From NCBI GenBank assembly GCA_003209055.1, contig QCTB01000008.1:1-38305 (forward strand): 38,305 nucleotides of DNA, in the 5' to 3' direction. The position numbers and the translations under genes were made by a program. Below, piece by piece: positions 1-8,372 of the stretch (position 1 is the stretch's first letter; every line of letters starts with the position of its first letter). Source of the stretch: Prochlorococcus sp. AG-670-O13 (GTDB taxonomy: Bacteria > Cyanobacteriota > Cyanobacteriia > PCC-6307 > Cyanobiaceae). The notes below the pieces were generated by a model that ran no database searches, had not been told where the DNA came from, and saw only the letters and a list, made by a program, of their open reading frames with translations.

Positions 1-1038
1 GATGAGACGTCTGTTTCTGTTGTTTCTAATAGTGATGATATTTATAAAATACATTCAAATATTGTTGCATCACAAATTGAAGATCATTCCAAGTGGGGAG
101 GTGTAGTGCCTGAGCTTGCAGCGAGAAAACATTTAGAGTTGATACCTTTAGTCCTTGAACAAGCTCTAGAAGAATCAAAAATAAGTATTGAAGAAATTGA
201 TGTTATTGCGTCCACCGTAACTCCAGGACTAGTAGGATGTTTAAGAGTTGGCTCTATTACTGCAAGATCACTTTGTACTTTATACTCAAAACCTTTCATG
301 GGTGTACATCACTTAGAGGGACATCTATCGTCAATATTATTTTCAAAAAACTATCCGAAATCCCCGTTCTTAACCTTACTAGTTAGTGGTGGACATACTG
401 AATTAATTAAAGTTGGTGAGAGAAGAGAAATGCAAAGACTTGGAAGAAGTTATGATGATGCAGCGGGAGAAGCTTTTGACAAGGTTGGAAGATTATTGGG
501 ATTAAGTTACCCTGGAGGTCCTGCAATTGAAAAGATTGCAAAAAAAGGCAATTCCTCAAAATTTAATTTACCTAAATGCAAGATTTCTGATAAGAAAGGG
601 GGTTTCTTGAAATATGATTTCTCTTTTAGTGGTTTAAAAACAGCAGTATTAAGACTGGTTGAAAAAATCAATCTAAATGGAGATGAGATCCCAATCCAAG
701 ATATTGCAGCAAGTTTTGAGATGGTTGTAGCAGAGGTCTTGGTAGAGAGGACAATAAAATGTGCAATAGATAATGATCTAGATAATATCGTAGTTGTTGG
801 GGGAGTTGCAGCTAACGATACGTTAAGAAAAATGATGATTAGAGAAGCATTTAAAAAATCTATTAAAGTTCATTTAGCTCCCATAAATCTTTGCACAGAT
901 AATGCTGCGATGATTGGAGCTGCAGCCTTATATAGACTTAAATTTAGAGCACATGAAAGTTCTCTTAAATTGGGTATTTCGGGAAGACTTCCTATCGACC
1001 AAGCAAACACACTTTATGAGAAAACCCCCCCCTTTTAA
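1..1038 (+). CDS. tsaD: tRNA N6-adenosine threonylcarbamoyltransferase TsaD, 5' end outside window
   Basis: The frame is open from the first base (reading DETSVSVV), so the gene enters the window about 10 residues after its start; 345 residues are visible, near the family's full length. TsaD transfers the threonylcarbamoyl group to A37 of ANN-decoding tRNAs in the cytoplasm, working with TsaB/TsaE and using the TsaC product. Visible hallmarks are the metal-binding HHLEGH motif (visible residues about 103-108), SGGHTEL, DDAAGEAFDK, YPGGP, FSFSGLKTAV, GGVAAN and TDNAAMIG. The GTG at 106 is internal (inside WGGVVPELAARKH), not a start. The coding end carries a C8 run encoding the TPPF tail. The hli gene follows after 7 nt. 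Confidence 0.96.
   Translation, partial: DETSVSVVSNSDDIYKIHSNIVASQIEDHSKWGGVVPELAARKHLELIPLVLEQALEESKISIEEIDVIASTVTPGLVGCLRVGSITARSLCTLYSKPFMGVHHLEGHLSSILFSKNYPKSPFLTLLVSGGHTELIKVGERREMQRLGRSYDDAAGEAFDKVGRLLGLSYPGGPAIEKIAKKGNSSKFNLPKCKISDKKGGFLKYDFSFSGLKTAVLRLVEKINLNGDEIPIQDIAASFEMVVAEVLVERTIKCAIDNDLDNIVVVGGVAANDTLRKMMIREAFKKSIKVHLAPINLCTDNAAMIGAAALYRLKFRAHESSLKLGISGRLPIDQANTLYEKTPPF
1025..1032 (+). repeat. C8 mononucleotide tract at the 3' end of tsaD
   Basis: Eight consecutive C residues lie just before the tsaD stop and encode part of the Thr-Pro-Pro tail. Long C runs are rare in DNA this AT-rich. Slippage here would only alter the last residues of TsaD and the distance to hli. Confidence 0.9.
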
Positions 1039-1045
1039 ATAACTA

Positions 1046-1228
1046 ATGAAAAACAAATCAAAAATAGAACTTAACAAAACAAAAAAAATTGTTGATAAGC
1101 AAGAGCTAAATTTATGGAAAAGAGGTTTTACTCCTCAAGCAGAGATTTGGAATGGAAGAATGGCGACGATAGGCATTGGAATTATATTAATTATTATCGC
1201 TTTGATTAGTAAATTTCCCTCTATATAA
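1046..1228 (+). CDS. hli: High-light-inducible protein (Hli/HLIP, one-helix CAB family)
   Basis: A 60-residue protein with a charged N-terminus (1-26), the chlorophyll-binding helix motif GFTPQAEIWNGRMATIG with the ExxNxR signature at E33/N36/R38, and a hydrophobic helix to about residue 55. HLIPs are single-helix thylakoid proteins that bind chlorophyll and carotenoid, associate with photosystem assembly intermediates and dissipate excess light energy. Prochlorococcus carries many copies. The gene begins 7 nt after tsaD, so it may be cotranscribed, although hli genes usually also respond to light stress. No individual promoter was identified. Confidence 0.93.
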   Translation: MKNKSKIELNKTKKIVDKQELNLWKRGFTPQAEIWNGRMATIGIGIILIIIALISKFPSI

Positions 1229-1380
1229 GCCTTTTTGAATTTATGCTTTTAATCTTCTAATAAAAAGTTTATACTTTACAAAGTCTTAAATTGGATTAAT
1301 AAATATTGTATATGGTGGACTTAAAATGAGATTATTGATTTAATCAATTTAGTTAATATTTTTTATTAAAAGAAACTTAT

Positions 1381-2580
1381 ATGACGCCTGAAAGGCTTGG
1401 ATTACTTTGGGGTATAACTGTATTTGCAGGGGCATGCGCACGTCTGATCTCTTCTATTTCTGGGTTTCCAAGTGTCGTAATTCTATTACTTTCCGGATTA
1501 TTCATTGGCCGATCAGGTTTAGGACTTGTCGAACCACTCGATCTTGGGCAGGGACTTGAAACTATAGTTGGACTTTTAGTTTGTTTGGTTTTATTTGAAG
1601 GTGGATTAAATTTAAAATTACCTGAAGGAAATATTAGAAATACTGTTTTAAAAATTTCATTAATAAGATTATTTATTTCATTATCAGCAGGAATATTTAT
1701 AGCTCATTGGTTGGCAGGACTTTCATGGTCAGTGGCTGGAGTATATAGTGCAATAGTTCTTGCCACTGGACCGACAGTAGTTTCACCTTTGGTAGACCAA
1801 ATAAAATTAGTCTCCCCCCTTTCCGAGGTCTTAAAAGCTGAAGGATTAGTTCTTGAACCTATTGGAGCAGTTCTTGCTTTACTATTACTAGAACTTATAT
1901 TAGGAGATCTACATGGGATTAAGGAGGTTTTTATTGCCTTAATGCAGAGATTAGGTGGCGGGGTTTTGATTGGTTTGAGCTCTGGATGGTTACTATCTGA
2001 AATTTTAAAAAAAATAAAAAATGAAGCTTCATTTGGAATTGAACTTCAAGTTACATTAGGATTTATTTTTCTTGTATACGGAATGTGTGAATACATTTTG
2101 CCTGAATCAGGGTTGCCTGCTTCTGTTGCTGCGGGATTTGTTGTAGGTAAAAGAGAAATTATTGATAAAGAAAGATTAGATAATTTGATTGGTGAATTAG
2201 CACAACTAGCCATAACAGTACTTTTTCCTCTTCTGGCATCTGATGTTTCTTGGGGAGAATTAAGTCCTTTGGGTTGGGGAGGTATTATTTGCGTATTAAT
2301 GTTGATGTTAATTGTACGTCCAATTTCTATATCTCTAGCAACTATGGGAAAAGAATTAGATATTAAGCAAAGGGTATTTCTAGCGTGGTTGGCACCAAGA
2401 GGAATAGTTACAGCCGCAGTAGCATCTCTTTTTTCAATTAGATTAGAGCAGGCAGGTGTACTTGGCGCAGGACGTCTCCAAGGCTTAGTATTCCTAACGA
2501 TACTTATGACAGTTGGAATTCAAGGACTTACAGCAAGGCCTCTCGCAAATTTTTTGGATTTAATTGAAAAGAAAATATAG
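1381..2580 (+). CDS. Cation:proton antiporter, CPA1/NhaP type
   Basis: A 399-residue polytopic membrane protein with roughly 11-13 hydrophobic segments and no cytoplasmic RCK tail. The family motif LATGPTVVSPLV (about 127-137) and the following KAEGLVLEPIGA (about 152-163) place it in the CPA1 Na+(K+)/H+ exchangers, which expel monovalent cations in exchange for protons at the plasma or thylakoid membrane. The position where many relatives carry DPIGA, or ND in NhaP, reads EPIGA with Glu159. The ATG follows a 152-bp AT-rich gap. The stop TAG directly abuts the stop of the convergent gltX with no base between. Exact ion specificity cannot be read from sequence. Confidence 0.88.
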   Translation: MTPERLGLLWGITVFAGACARLISSISGFPSVVILLLSGLFIGRSGLGLVEPLDLGQGLETIVGLLVCLVLFEGGLNLKLPEGNIRNTVLKISLIRLFISLSAGIFIAHWLAGLSWSVAGVYSAIVLATGPTVVSPLVDQIKLVSPLSEVLKAEGLVLEPIGAVLALLLLELILGDLHGIKEVFIALMQRLGGGVLIGLSSGWLLSEILKKIKNEASFGIELQVTLGFIFLVYGMCEYILPESGLPASVAAGFVVGKREIIDKERLDNLIGELAQLAITVLFPLLASDVSWGELSPLGWGGIICVLMLMLIVRPISISLATMGKELDIKQRVFLAWLAPRGIVTAAVASLFSIRLEQAGVLGAGRLQGLVFLTILMTVGIQGLTARPLANFLDLIEKKI

Positions 2581-4017
2581 TTAAGTAAGACATCTTTTAA
2601 TTAGATAGATATCACTTTTTTTTTCAGAGAATAATTCCCAACTTTGAATTAAATCTGGTCCGCTAAGACAACCAAAAAAAGCTACTCTCAATGATTTCAT
2701 TAAAATTCCTTTTTTTATAGAATGATTTATTGAAATTTTACTAATTATTTCTCGAGCTTTATTGCTTGTAACCTTAGATATATTTTCTTCTTTAAGATAA
2801 TCAACTATATATTGTAAAGATTCTTTTGCTTCTTTTTTATTTTCAAGAAAGTCTGTCCCCTCTTTTTGCATTTGAGATAAACAAAAAAAGGGTTTTGATT
2901 GATCAATCGCATCCCTTAATAGGATCATTGAGTCTTGAATTAAATTTGTTAATTTCAAATCCCATTCTTTAGAAGGAGATTTCCAACCCATATCATTCCA
3001 GTACTTTTTAATAAATTGATTTAATTCTTTCAATTCCATTTTCTTGATGTACTGAGAATTAATCCAATTAAGTTTGTCCCAATTAAATTTGGCTCCAGCT
3101 TTATTAACATCTGACAAATTAAAAATTTTAGATATCTCTGATAAGGATAAAATTTCATTTTCAGGATTTTTTATTGACCATCCTAAAAAAGCCATGTAAT
3201 TAGCTAATGCCTCAGGTAAGTATCCCATCTCTTTAAATTCATCAATTGAAGTGACACTGTCCCGTTTAGATAGTTTTTTACCCTCACTATTCAAGATAAG
3301 TGGAGTATGAGAAAAAATTGGCAATTTAAAATTCAAGGCTCTATAAATCAATATTTGTTTAGCAGTATTTGAGATATGATCTTCACCTCTTACAACATGA
3401 GTAATATTCATGAAATTGTCATCTACTACAACAGCAAGATTATATAGAGGATCTCCTATCTCATCACCTAAAGTTCTTCTTGATAAAACCAAATCACCAC
3501 CAAGATCCTTTCCTTGCCATTTTATTTCGCCTCTAATCTGATCCTCCCATTTAATTTCTGCTTCCTCATCAATTTTAAACCTTATTACAGAAGATCTCCC
3601 TTGAGATATAAATTCTTTAATCTCTTTACTTGTAAGATTTCTGTGTCTATTATCATGCCTTGGTGGTAATCCATTTGCTTTTTGTTTTTCTCTAAGCTCG
3701 TGAATTTCATCTTCTGAAGTAAAACATCTATATGCAGCTCCAATTTCTAAAAGTTTTTTAATATATTCTTTGTGAATAGAAATTCGTTGGCTTTGTTTAA
3801 TTGGCTCTTCATCCCAATTAAGTCCGAGCCAATTTAATCCATCTAGTATGTTTGTTGTAAATTCAGATTTTGATCGGACAATATCTGTATCTTCTATTCT
3901 AATCAGAAACTTACCATTAGTATTTTTTGCATATAACCAATTAAATAGCGCTGTTCTTGCTGTACCTATGTGTAATAAACCAGTTGGACTTGGGGCTAAC
4001 CTTAAACGTTTTTCCAA
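2581..4017 (-). CDS. gltX: Glutamate--tRNA ligase
   Basis: A 478-residue class I synthetase that charges tRNA-Glu (and probably tRNA-Gln for later amidation) in the cytoplasm; Glu-tRNA is also the entry substrate for tetrapyrrole synthesis. The HIGH-type signature [20 protein letters not shown] is at the N-terminus (HIGT 16-19) and the KMSKS equivalent KLSKR is at 248-252. Length and domain layout are standard for bacteria. The start is 17 bp downstream of trnD, so a shared transcript is likely. The gene ends flush against the antiporter gene. Confidence 0.97.
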   Translation of the reverse strand: MEKRLRLAPSPTGLLHIGTARTALFNWLYAKNTNGKFLIRIEDTDIVRSKSEFTTNILDGLNWLGLNWDEEPIKQSQRISIHKEYIKKLLEIGAAYRCFTSEDEIHELREKQKANGLPPRHDNRHRNLTSKEIKEFISQGRSSVIRFKIDEEAEIKWEDQIRGEIKWQGKDLGGDLVLSRRTLGDEIGDPLYNLAVVVDDNFMNITHVVRGEDHISNTAKQILIYRALNFKLPIFSHTPLILNSEGKKLSKRDSVTSIDEFKEMGYLPEALANYMAFLGWSIKNPENEILSLSEISKIFNLSDVNKAGAKFNWDKLNWINSQYIKKMELKELNQFIKKYWNDMGWKSPSKEWDLKLTNLIQDSMILLRDAIDQSKPFFCLSQMQKEGTDFLENKKEAKESLQYIVDYLKEENISKVTSNKAREIISKISINHSIKKGILMKSLRVAFFGCLSGPDLIQSWELFSEKKSDIYLIKRCLT

Positions 4018-4034
4018 TTTCTTTTAGAAAAGAA

Positions 4035-4108
4035 CGGGACCGACGGGATTCGAACCCGCAACTTCCGCCGTGACAGGGCGGTGCTCTAACCAGTTGAACT
4101 ACGGTCCC
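4035..4108 (-). tRNA. trnD-GTC: tRNA-Asp (GTC)
   Basis: A 74-nt cloverleaf on the minus strand. The 7-bp acceptor GGGACCG pairs with CGGTCCC plus discriminator G, the anticodon loop CTGTCAC gives GTC, and the T-arm is GGGTTCGAATCCC. No encoded CCA. It lies between the hyperconserved small protein and gltX, 17 bp before the gltX start. Confidence 0.97.
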
Positions 4109-4112
4109 AGAA

Positions 4113-4148
4113 TTTAAGTTCCAGTTTAGTTAAAGAACTGAACTTAAA
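4113..4148 (-). other. Inverted repeat upstream of trnD (leader hairpin or processing element)
   Basis: The arms TTTAAGTTCCAGTT and AACTGAACTTAAA pair over about 13 bp with one bulged C and a 9-nt loop. It ends 4 nt before the mature tRNA-Asp 5' end in the direction of transcription and lacks a following U-run, so a 5' leader structure is more likely than an intrinsic terminator. Confidence 0.55.
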
Positions 4149-4263
4149 ATTATCAGATCATAATGCTGAATTAATGTTGTTGTAATAAAAAACATTCATA
4201 AATTTGAGGATTTAAAGAAATAATTGGTTTTTTGTTTTTAAGATAGAAAATAATTAATTTTCC

Positions 4264-4452
4264 TTAAGGCCTAAAGCCTGCAGGCTCAATTAAGCGAACC
4301 TGGTTTCCCCGAGCTGTGAATTCTCTGCCTTGATCGCTTTGAACAACAACTCTACCTCCAGACTTTACTCTGATAACCCTTGCACGAACCCATCCTAAAG
4401 CTGCTGATTCGAGGACTTTAACCACATCTCCTGGTTGAAGATCTAACTCCAT
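4264..4452 (-). CDS. Prochlorococcus/marine Synechococcus hyperconserved protein (PSHCP), 62 aa
   Basis: A 62-residue basic protein starting MELDLQPGDVVKVLES with a compact beta-rich sequence (GWVRARVIRVKSGGRVVVQSD) of the SH3/Tudor type. I recognise it as the hyperconserved protein reported as near-invariant across Prochlorococcus and marine Synechococcus, absent elsewhere, and linked to the ribosome and RNA binding. The recognition rests on length, sequence style and position beside trnW and rplS. I chose the ATG at 4452 because a longer reading frame (to 4548) would run through the mature tRNA-Trp. By hand count 88 of 189 bases are G or C, clearly richer than neighbouring genes. It sits within a run of translation genes on the same strand. 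Confidence 0.85.
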   Translation of the reverse strand: MELDLQPGDVVKVLESAALGWVRARVIRVKSGGRVVVQSDQGREFTARGNQVRLIEPAGFRP

Positions 4453-4490
4453 CTCAATGAAAATAAATAATTTAAAAATGTTGATCCAAA

Positions 4491-4563
4491 CGCGCCGTGG
4501 AGGACTTGAACCCCCGACATCAGGTTTTGGAGACCTGCGTTCTACCAACTGAACTAACGGCGC
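4491..4563 (-). tRNA. trnW-CCA: tRNA-Trp (CCA)
   Basis: A 73-nt cloverleaf on the minus strand. The acceptor GCGCCGT pairs with ACGGCGC plus discriminator G, the anticodon loop CTCCAAA gives CCA, and the T-arm is GGGGGTTCAAGTCCTCC-like. It is placed between rplS (56 bp upstream) and the hyperconserved protein gene (38 bp downstream). Confidence 0.97.
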
Positions 4564-4572
4564 AATAAAAGG

Positions 4573-4578
4573 ATTATA
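4573..4578 (-). promoter_or_regulatory. -10 box (TATAAT) for trnW
   Basis: A perfect TATAAT on the minus strand ends 9 nt before the mature tRNA-Trp 5' end, a spacing that would start transcription 2-3 nt before the tRNA. No good -35 hexamer is visible at 17 bp, which is common in cyanobacterial promoters. It suggests trnW and the downstream small protein can be transcribed independently of rplS. Confidence 0.5.
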
Positions 4579-4618
4579 AGCGCCTTTATGACCATTAGGT
4601 TGAAATTACTTTACAACC

Positions 4619-5089
4619 TTATCGATCAAAGCGTTGTTTTACGCGAGTAGCTTTACCTACTCTATCTCTTAAATAGAATAACTTAGCTCTCCTTACTTTA
4701 CCTCTACGTTCTACTTTTAGAGAGGCAACTTGCGGACTATGTAGCATAAATACTCTTTCAACTCCAATACCTTGGAAAATTCTTCTTACTGTAATTGTTT
4801 GATTAAGGCCACCATGCCTTTTTGCTATAACAACTCCCTCATAAGGTTGAACTCTTTCTTTGTTACCTTCTGTAATTTTTACCCCAACTTTAACTGTATC
4901 TCCAACGTATATTTCCGGTAATTTTTTCTTTAACTGTTCTCCTTCGAATTCTTTAATTAAGTTTGATGAACTTAATCTTTTTTTAGTTTGGGAAACTAAT
5001 TCTTTTTTTTCATTTTCAACAGATATTACTGTGGATGTGTCAGTTTCATTAATGATTTCCGACTCAGTTTCTTGATTCTTTTTTGCCAT
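4619..5089 (-). CDS. rplS: 50S ribosomal protein L19
   Basis: 156 residues. The C-terminal part, from about residue 44 ([21 protein letters not shown]) to the end, is a standard L19: [28 protein letters not shown], the [24 protein letters not shown] segment and a basic tail. L19 sits at the 30S-50S interface. The first ~43 residues are an added low-complexity segment rich in Glu, Thr, Ser and Lys; most bacterial L19 proteins have about 115-120 residues. It is the first gene of a minus-strand translation block. Confidence 0.97.
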   Translation of the reverse strand: MAKKNQETESEIINETDTSTVISVENEKKELVSQTKKRLSSSNLIKEFEGEQLKKKLPEIYVGDTVKVGVKITEGNKERVQPYEGVVIAKRHGGLNQTITVRRIFQGIGVERVFMLHSPQVASLKVERRGKVRRAKLFYLRDRVGKATRVKQRFDR

Positions 5090-5119
5090 TTTATGTTTAA
5101 TGTTCTCAAGAATATTATT

Positions 5120-5428
5120 TTAACCTTTCGACTCGCCTTTAGTAACCTTTTTAGGAAATGAAATTTTTTTTGAAAACATTTGGAATCCAGTTATTAGCAT
5201 CCAAATAAGTCCTAAAGAATTTAGGATCACGTATATTAATTCTCCATTATCTCCAAGCCACTCTCCTTCGTGTAAGGACATTAGCCAGTGAACTTCATCT
5301 CTTGAATAGCCTAATAAATCTTTTGAGATCCTATAGAGTAAGCCAGTTAAAGCCGAAATAAATAATGGGAGGAAAACCCAAGGTGCCAATGCTTTATGAA
5401 ATTGCCTAGAATTAGTAATAAATTTCAT
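5120..5428 (-). CDS. Small PepSY-associated-type membrane protein
   Basis: 102 residues with two hydrophobic segments (about 14-34 and 64-84) separated by a polar loop containing EVHWLMSLHEGEWLGD, plus a basic C-terminal tail. The start (FHKALAPWVFLPLFISALTGLLYRIS) resembles the PepSY-associated transmembrane family, in which a His-Lys helix enters the membrane. Function is unknown. It lies 30 bp upstream of rplS and diverges from map across a 90-bp gap that holds a perfect inverted repeat. Confidence 0.7.
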   Translation of the reverse strand: MKFITNSRQFHKALAPWVFLPLFISALTGLLYRISKDLLGYSRDEVHWLMSLHEGEWLGDNGELIYVILNSLGLIWMLITGFQMFSKKISFPKKVTKGESKG

Positions 5429-5455
5429 TTTCTGTTTTTCTTACTGATAGATTTA

Positions 5456-5485
5456 AAATAGCCATCCTGCAGATTATGGCTATTT
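5456..5485. promoter_or_regulatory. Perfect 10-bp inverted repeat in a divergent promoter region
   Basis: AAATAGCCAT and ATGGCTATTT are exact reverse complements separated by 10 nt (CCTGCAGATT). The element is midway between the start codons of the membrane protein gene (5428, minus) and map (5519, plus). Half-site centres are 20 bp apart, about two helical turns, as expected for a dimeric operator; a 5'-UTR hairpin is the alternative. Confidence 0.55.
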
Positions 5486-5518
5486 GATGATATTTACCTA
5501 TTACTATTATTTATTCCA

Positions 5519-6358
5519 ATGAAACATTTTGCAGATCTTTTATTAAATAAAAATAATTCTAAATCCAACGATCAAGTCCCTTTTATACAAAGGAGAAGGG
5601 GTATCGAAATAAAATCATCAAGGGAAATAAATTTGATGAAGAAATCCAGCAGGATTGTTGCGACAGTTTTAAGAGAAATTAATGACCTAATAAAACCAGG
5701 AATGAGTACAAAAGATTTAGATGATTTTGCAGAAAAGAGAATAAGAGAAATGGGTGCTGTGCCAAGTTTTAAGGGATATCATGGTTTCCCCTCCAGTATC
5801 TGCTCTAGCATTAATAATGAAGTCGTTCACGGTATACCAAACAAAAATAAAATAATCAAAGATGGAGATCTTGTGAAAATAGATACTGGTGCTTATCTAG
5901 ATGGCTTTCACGGTGATAGTTGCATCTCTATTTGTGTTGGAGAAGTGCCTGATCAAGCCAGAAAACTTAGTGAAGTAGCCTTAGAAGCTCTTTTTGCCGG
6001 ACTCTCGAAAATTAGGTCAGGGAATACACTTCTTGATATTGCGGGCTCAATTGAAGATGTTGTTAAAGTTAATGGATTTAGTGTTGTTGAAGACTACACA
6101 GGTCATGGGGTAGGACGCAATCTTCATGAAGAACCATCAGTTTTTAATTTTCGAACTAATGAATTACCCAATGTTGTTCTACGAGAAGGTATGACATTAG
6201 CTGTAGAACCTATTGTTAATCAAGGTAGCAAGTTTTGTAAAACCCTAAATGACAAATGGACAGTGATAACCAAAGATGGAAAATTATCAGCACAATGGGA
6301 ACATACAATACTTGTAATGAAAGATGGTATAGAAATTTTGACAGATAGAGATTTCTAG
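5519..6358 (+). CDS. map: Type I methionine aminopeptidase
   Basis: 279 residues. It removes the initiator Met from nascent proteins in the cytoplasm. All five metal ligands are seen: D122 (KIDTG), D133 (HGDS), H196 (YTGHGVGR), E230 (AVEPIV) and E261 (QWEHT), with the substrate-binding His near 104. About 25 residues of basic N-terminal extension precede the catalytic domain. The stop TAG interlocks with the stop of the convergent SDR gene in the palindrome CTAG. Confidence 0.96.
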   Translation: MKHFADLLLNKNNSKSNDQVPFIQRRRGIEIKSSREINLMKKSSRIVATVLREINDLIKPGMSTKDLDDFAEKRIREMGAVPSFKGYHGFPSSICSSINNEVVHGIPNKNKIIKDGDLVKIDTGAYLDGFHGDSCISICVGEVPDQARKLSEVALEALFAGLSKIRSGNTLLDIAGSIEDVVKVNGFSVVEDYTGHGVGRNLHEEPSVFNFRTNELPNVVLREGMTLAVEPIVNQGSKFCKTLNDKWTVITKDGKLSAQWEHTILVMKDGIEILTDRDF

Positions 6359-7068
6359 TTGATAAATTTCGATATTGTTAAGAATTTACAATAGAAAAAA
6401 TAATATAACTCTTTGATAGGAAAAATTATATAAGAAATTGGATTTGGGCTTATAATAATTAAAAATATATTTAAATTAGCAATATTGTAAATATTATTGG
6501 ATACAAATTTTGGACTCATAATTCCAATAGGGTTTAATTCTGACTTGAAAGGACCCAATATAATTTTTTTAATTTTTAATTTACTCATTGCCTTTTTATC
6601 AAGAAGGTTCTTTTTAAAAGAAACTAATTGACCAATGAGTGATTTACTTATTTCATAAGAGGGATTTAAGGCTGGCAATATTTCTGCTTCTGAGGTATTT
6701 ATCCAAATTTCTTTTGCTATTGAGGAGTTGTTTTCCATAGCAATTTCTTCAAATAAATTTAATAATTTAAATTTGCTTAAAGCATTTATCTCAATTGAAT
6801 TTTCATAACTTGAATTTTTTTTACTCACATCGTAAATACCATGGTTCAGAATTAAAATATCAATTTTTTTAAGGTGCTCTATTAACAAGAATTCTTTACC
6901 ACAGTGCCATTCAATCCATTCATTTGGAGAATCTATTTCAGTCTCATAATCATTTTTACTATGAGTAAATCCAATAACTTTGAATCCCTTTTTGCGAAAT
7001 ATTTTTGTTAATTCTTTACCTAATGCTCCTGAGGCTCCTGTAATACCAACAGTTTTTTCTTTCACCAT
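6355..7068 (-). CDS. Short-chain dehydrogenase/reductase (SDR) family protein
   Basis: 237 residues. The Rossmann nucleotide-binding motif [13 protein letters not shown] is at 8-20, NHG at about 75-77, a candidate catalytic Ser at 126 and the YxxxK motif as Y138-K142 (SYEISK), so the catalytic set looks complete. NAD(P)-dependent oxidoreductase; substrate unknown. The C-terminal third is hydrophobic and AT-rich with little family character. It overlaps the map stop codon by 4 bp, tail to tail, and diverges from the P-loop gene at 7238. Confidence 0.85.
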   Translation of the reverse strand: MVKEKTVGITGASGALGKELTKIFRKKGFKVIGFTHSKNDYETEIDSPNEWIEWHCGKEFLLIEHLKKIDILILNHGIYDVSKKNSSYENSIEINALSKFKLLNLFEEIAMENNSSIAKEIWINTSEAEILPALNPSYEISKSLIGQLVSFKKNLLDKKAMSKLKIKKIILGPFKSELNPIGIMSPKFVSNNIYNIANLNIFLIIISPNPISYIIFPIKELYYFFYCKFLTISKFIN

Positions 7069-7237
7069 TATATTAATTAAATTTTTTTTCTAATTTTGAT
7101 AATAGAACAAATCACCATAAATTTATTTAATTAATAGTATGTTTTTTAAATTATTTGATTAAAAGTAATAAATAAATAATTGAATACTTCTTTAAAAAAT
7201 ATTATCTTGAATCTATGGATAAATTAATTAATTCATT

Positions 7238-8347
7238 ATGAGTCAGATATTGTTAATTGGTTCCTGTGAACCATTTAGTGGTAAGTCAGCATTAGTACTG
7301 GGAATATCAAAAAAAATATTAGAGCAGGGAAAGCAAGTCCGTATAGGAAAACCATTAGCAACTTGTATTGAACTTACTAATCTTCCTTCAATGTCCTACG
7401 AAGGACTTATAGACGATGATGTTAAATTTATTGGTTCAACATTAAATATTGAAGAAGAAAACTTAATTCCTTCTGTAGGATTGTTAGATAATATATCTGC
7501 CGAGAAAAGAATCGCTAATAAAGACCTAATTCCAGGTAAAGGTTTTGAACAAATTGAGGGATTAGTAAATGATGATTTTGATGGGTTAAATATTCTTGAA
7601 GCTGCGGGTAGCCTTTATGAAGGAATGATTTATGGTTTAAGTCTTCCACAACTTGCCAACCATTTAAAAGCGAAAGTCCTTATTGTTAATCTTTGGGAGG
7701 ATAGTAAAAGTGTAGATGCTTTATTGGATGCAAAAAAACAATTAGGAGATAATTTTGCAGGAGCTGTTTTGAATGCTGTTGATCCTGAGGATGTAGAAAA
7801 AATAAAGAATGAAATCATACCCTCTCTACAAGAGATGAATATAAAAATATTTGGGGTGATGCCTAAATCTCCATTACTTAGGAGTGTGACTGTAGGGGAA
7901 CTTGTAAGAAGATTAAATGCTCAAGTAATTTGTTGTCCTGAAAAAGAACAATTACTAGTTGAAACATTAAGTATTGGTGCAATGGGAGTAAATTCTGCAA
8001 TGGAATTTTTCAGAAGAAGGAGAAATATGGCAGTCGTTACAGGAGCTGATAGAACTGATATTCAACTTGCAGCTTTGGAAGCTTCTACCCAATGTTTAAT
8101 TCTTACTGGTTTAGGTGAACCTTTATCTCAACTGATTTATAGAGCAGAAGAGTTAGAAGTGCCAATTTTGAAAGTAGAATTAGATACTCTTGCGACAGTA
8201 GAAATTATTGAACAAGCTTTTGGCCATGTCAGGATACATGAATCAATAAAAGCTTCATACGCTGTTCAATTAGTTCAAGAGCATGTAAATCTAAAAAATA
8301 TTCTTGAAACAATAGATTTTCCCTGCAATTTTTCAGATAAATGCTAA
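7238..8347 (+). CDS. P-loop (BioD-like) and DRTGG domain protein, Pta N-terminal family
   Basis: 369 residues. The N-terminal half is a BioD/CobB-like P-loop domain with a modified Walker A at 8-17 (GSCEPFSGKS); the C-terminal half, from about 210 (LRSVTVGELV), is a DRTGG domain. This pairing is found in the N-terminal part of long phosphotransacetylases, but the catalytic PTA domain is absent, so acetyl-phosphate synthesis is not expected. A nucleotide-binding or regulatory role is inferred. Followed after 25 bp by a Rossmann-fold gene with which it may work. Confidence 0.82.
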   Translation: MSQILLIGSCEPFSGKSALVLGISKKILEQGKQVRIGKPLATCIELTNLPSMSYEGLIDDDVKFIGSTLNIEEENLIPSVGLLDNISAEKRIANKDLIPGKGFEQIEGLVNDDFDGLNILEAAGSLYEGMIYGLSLPQLANHLKAKVLIVNLWEDSKSVDALLDAKKQLGDNFAGAVLNAVDPEDVEKIKNEIIPSLQEMNIKIFGVMPKSPLLRSVTVGELVRRLNAQVICCPEKEQLLVETLSIGAMGVNSAMEFFRRRRNMAVVTGADRTDIQLAALEASTQCLILTGLGEPLSQLIYRAEELEVPILKVELDTLATVEIIEQAFGHVRIHESIKASYAVQLVQEHVNLKNILETIDFPCNFSDKC

Positions 8348-8372
8348 TTTCAAATATAGTAACTATTTTATT

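Noticed and set aside
4453-4548. N-terminal extension of the 62-residue protein (32 more codons)
   Set aside because: It runs through the mature tRNA-Trp sequence, and the conserved protein starts at Met 4452.
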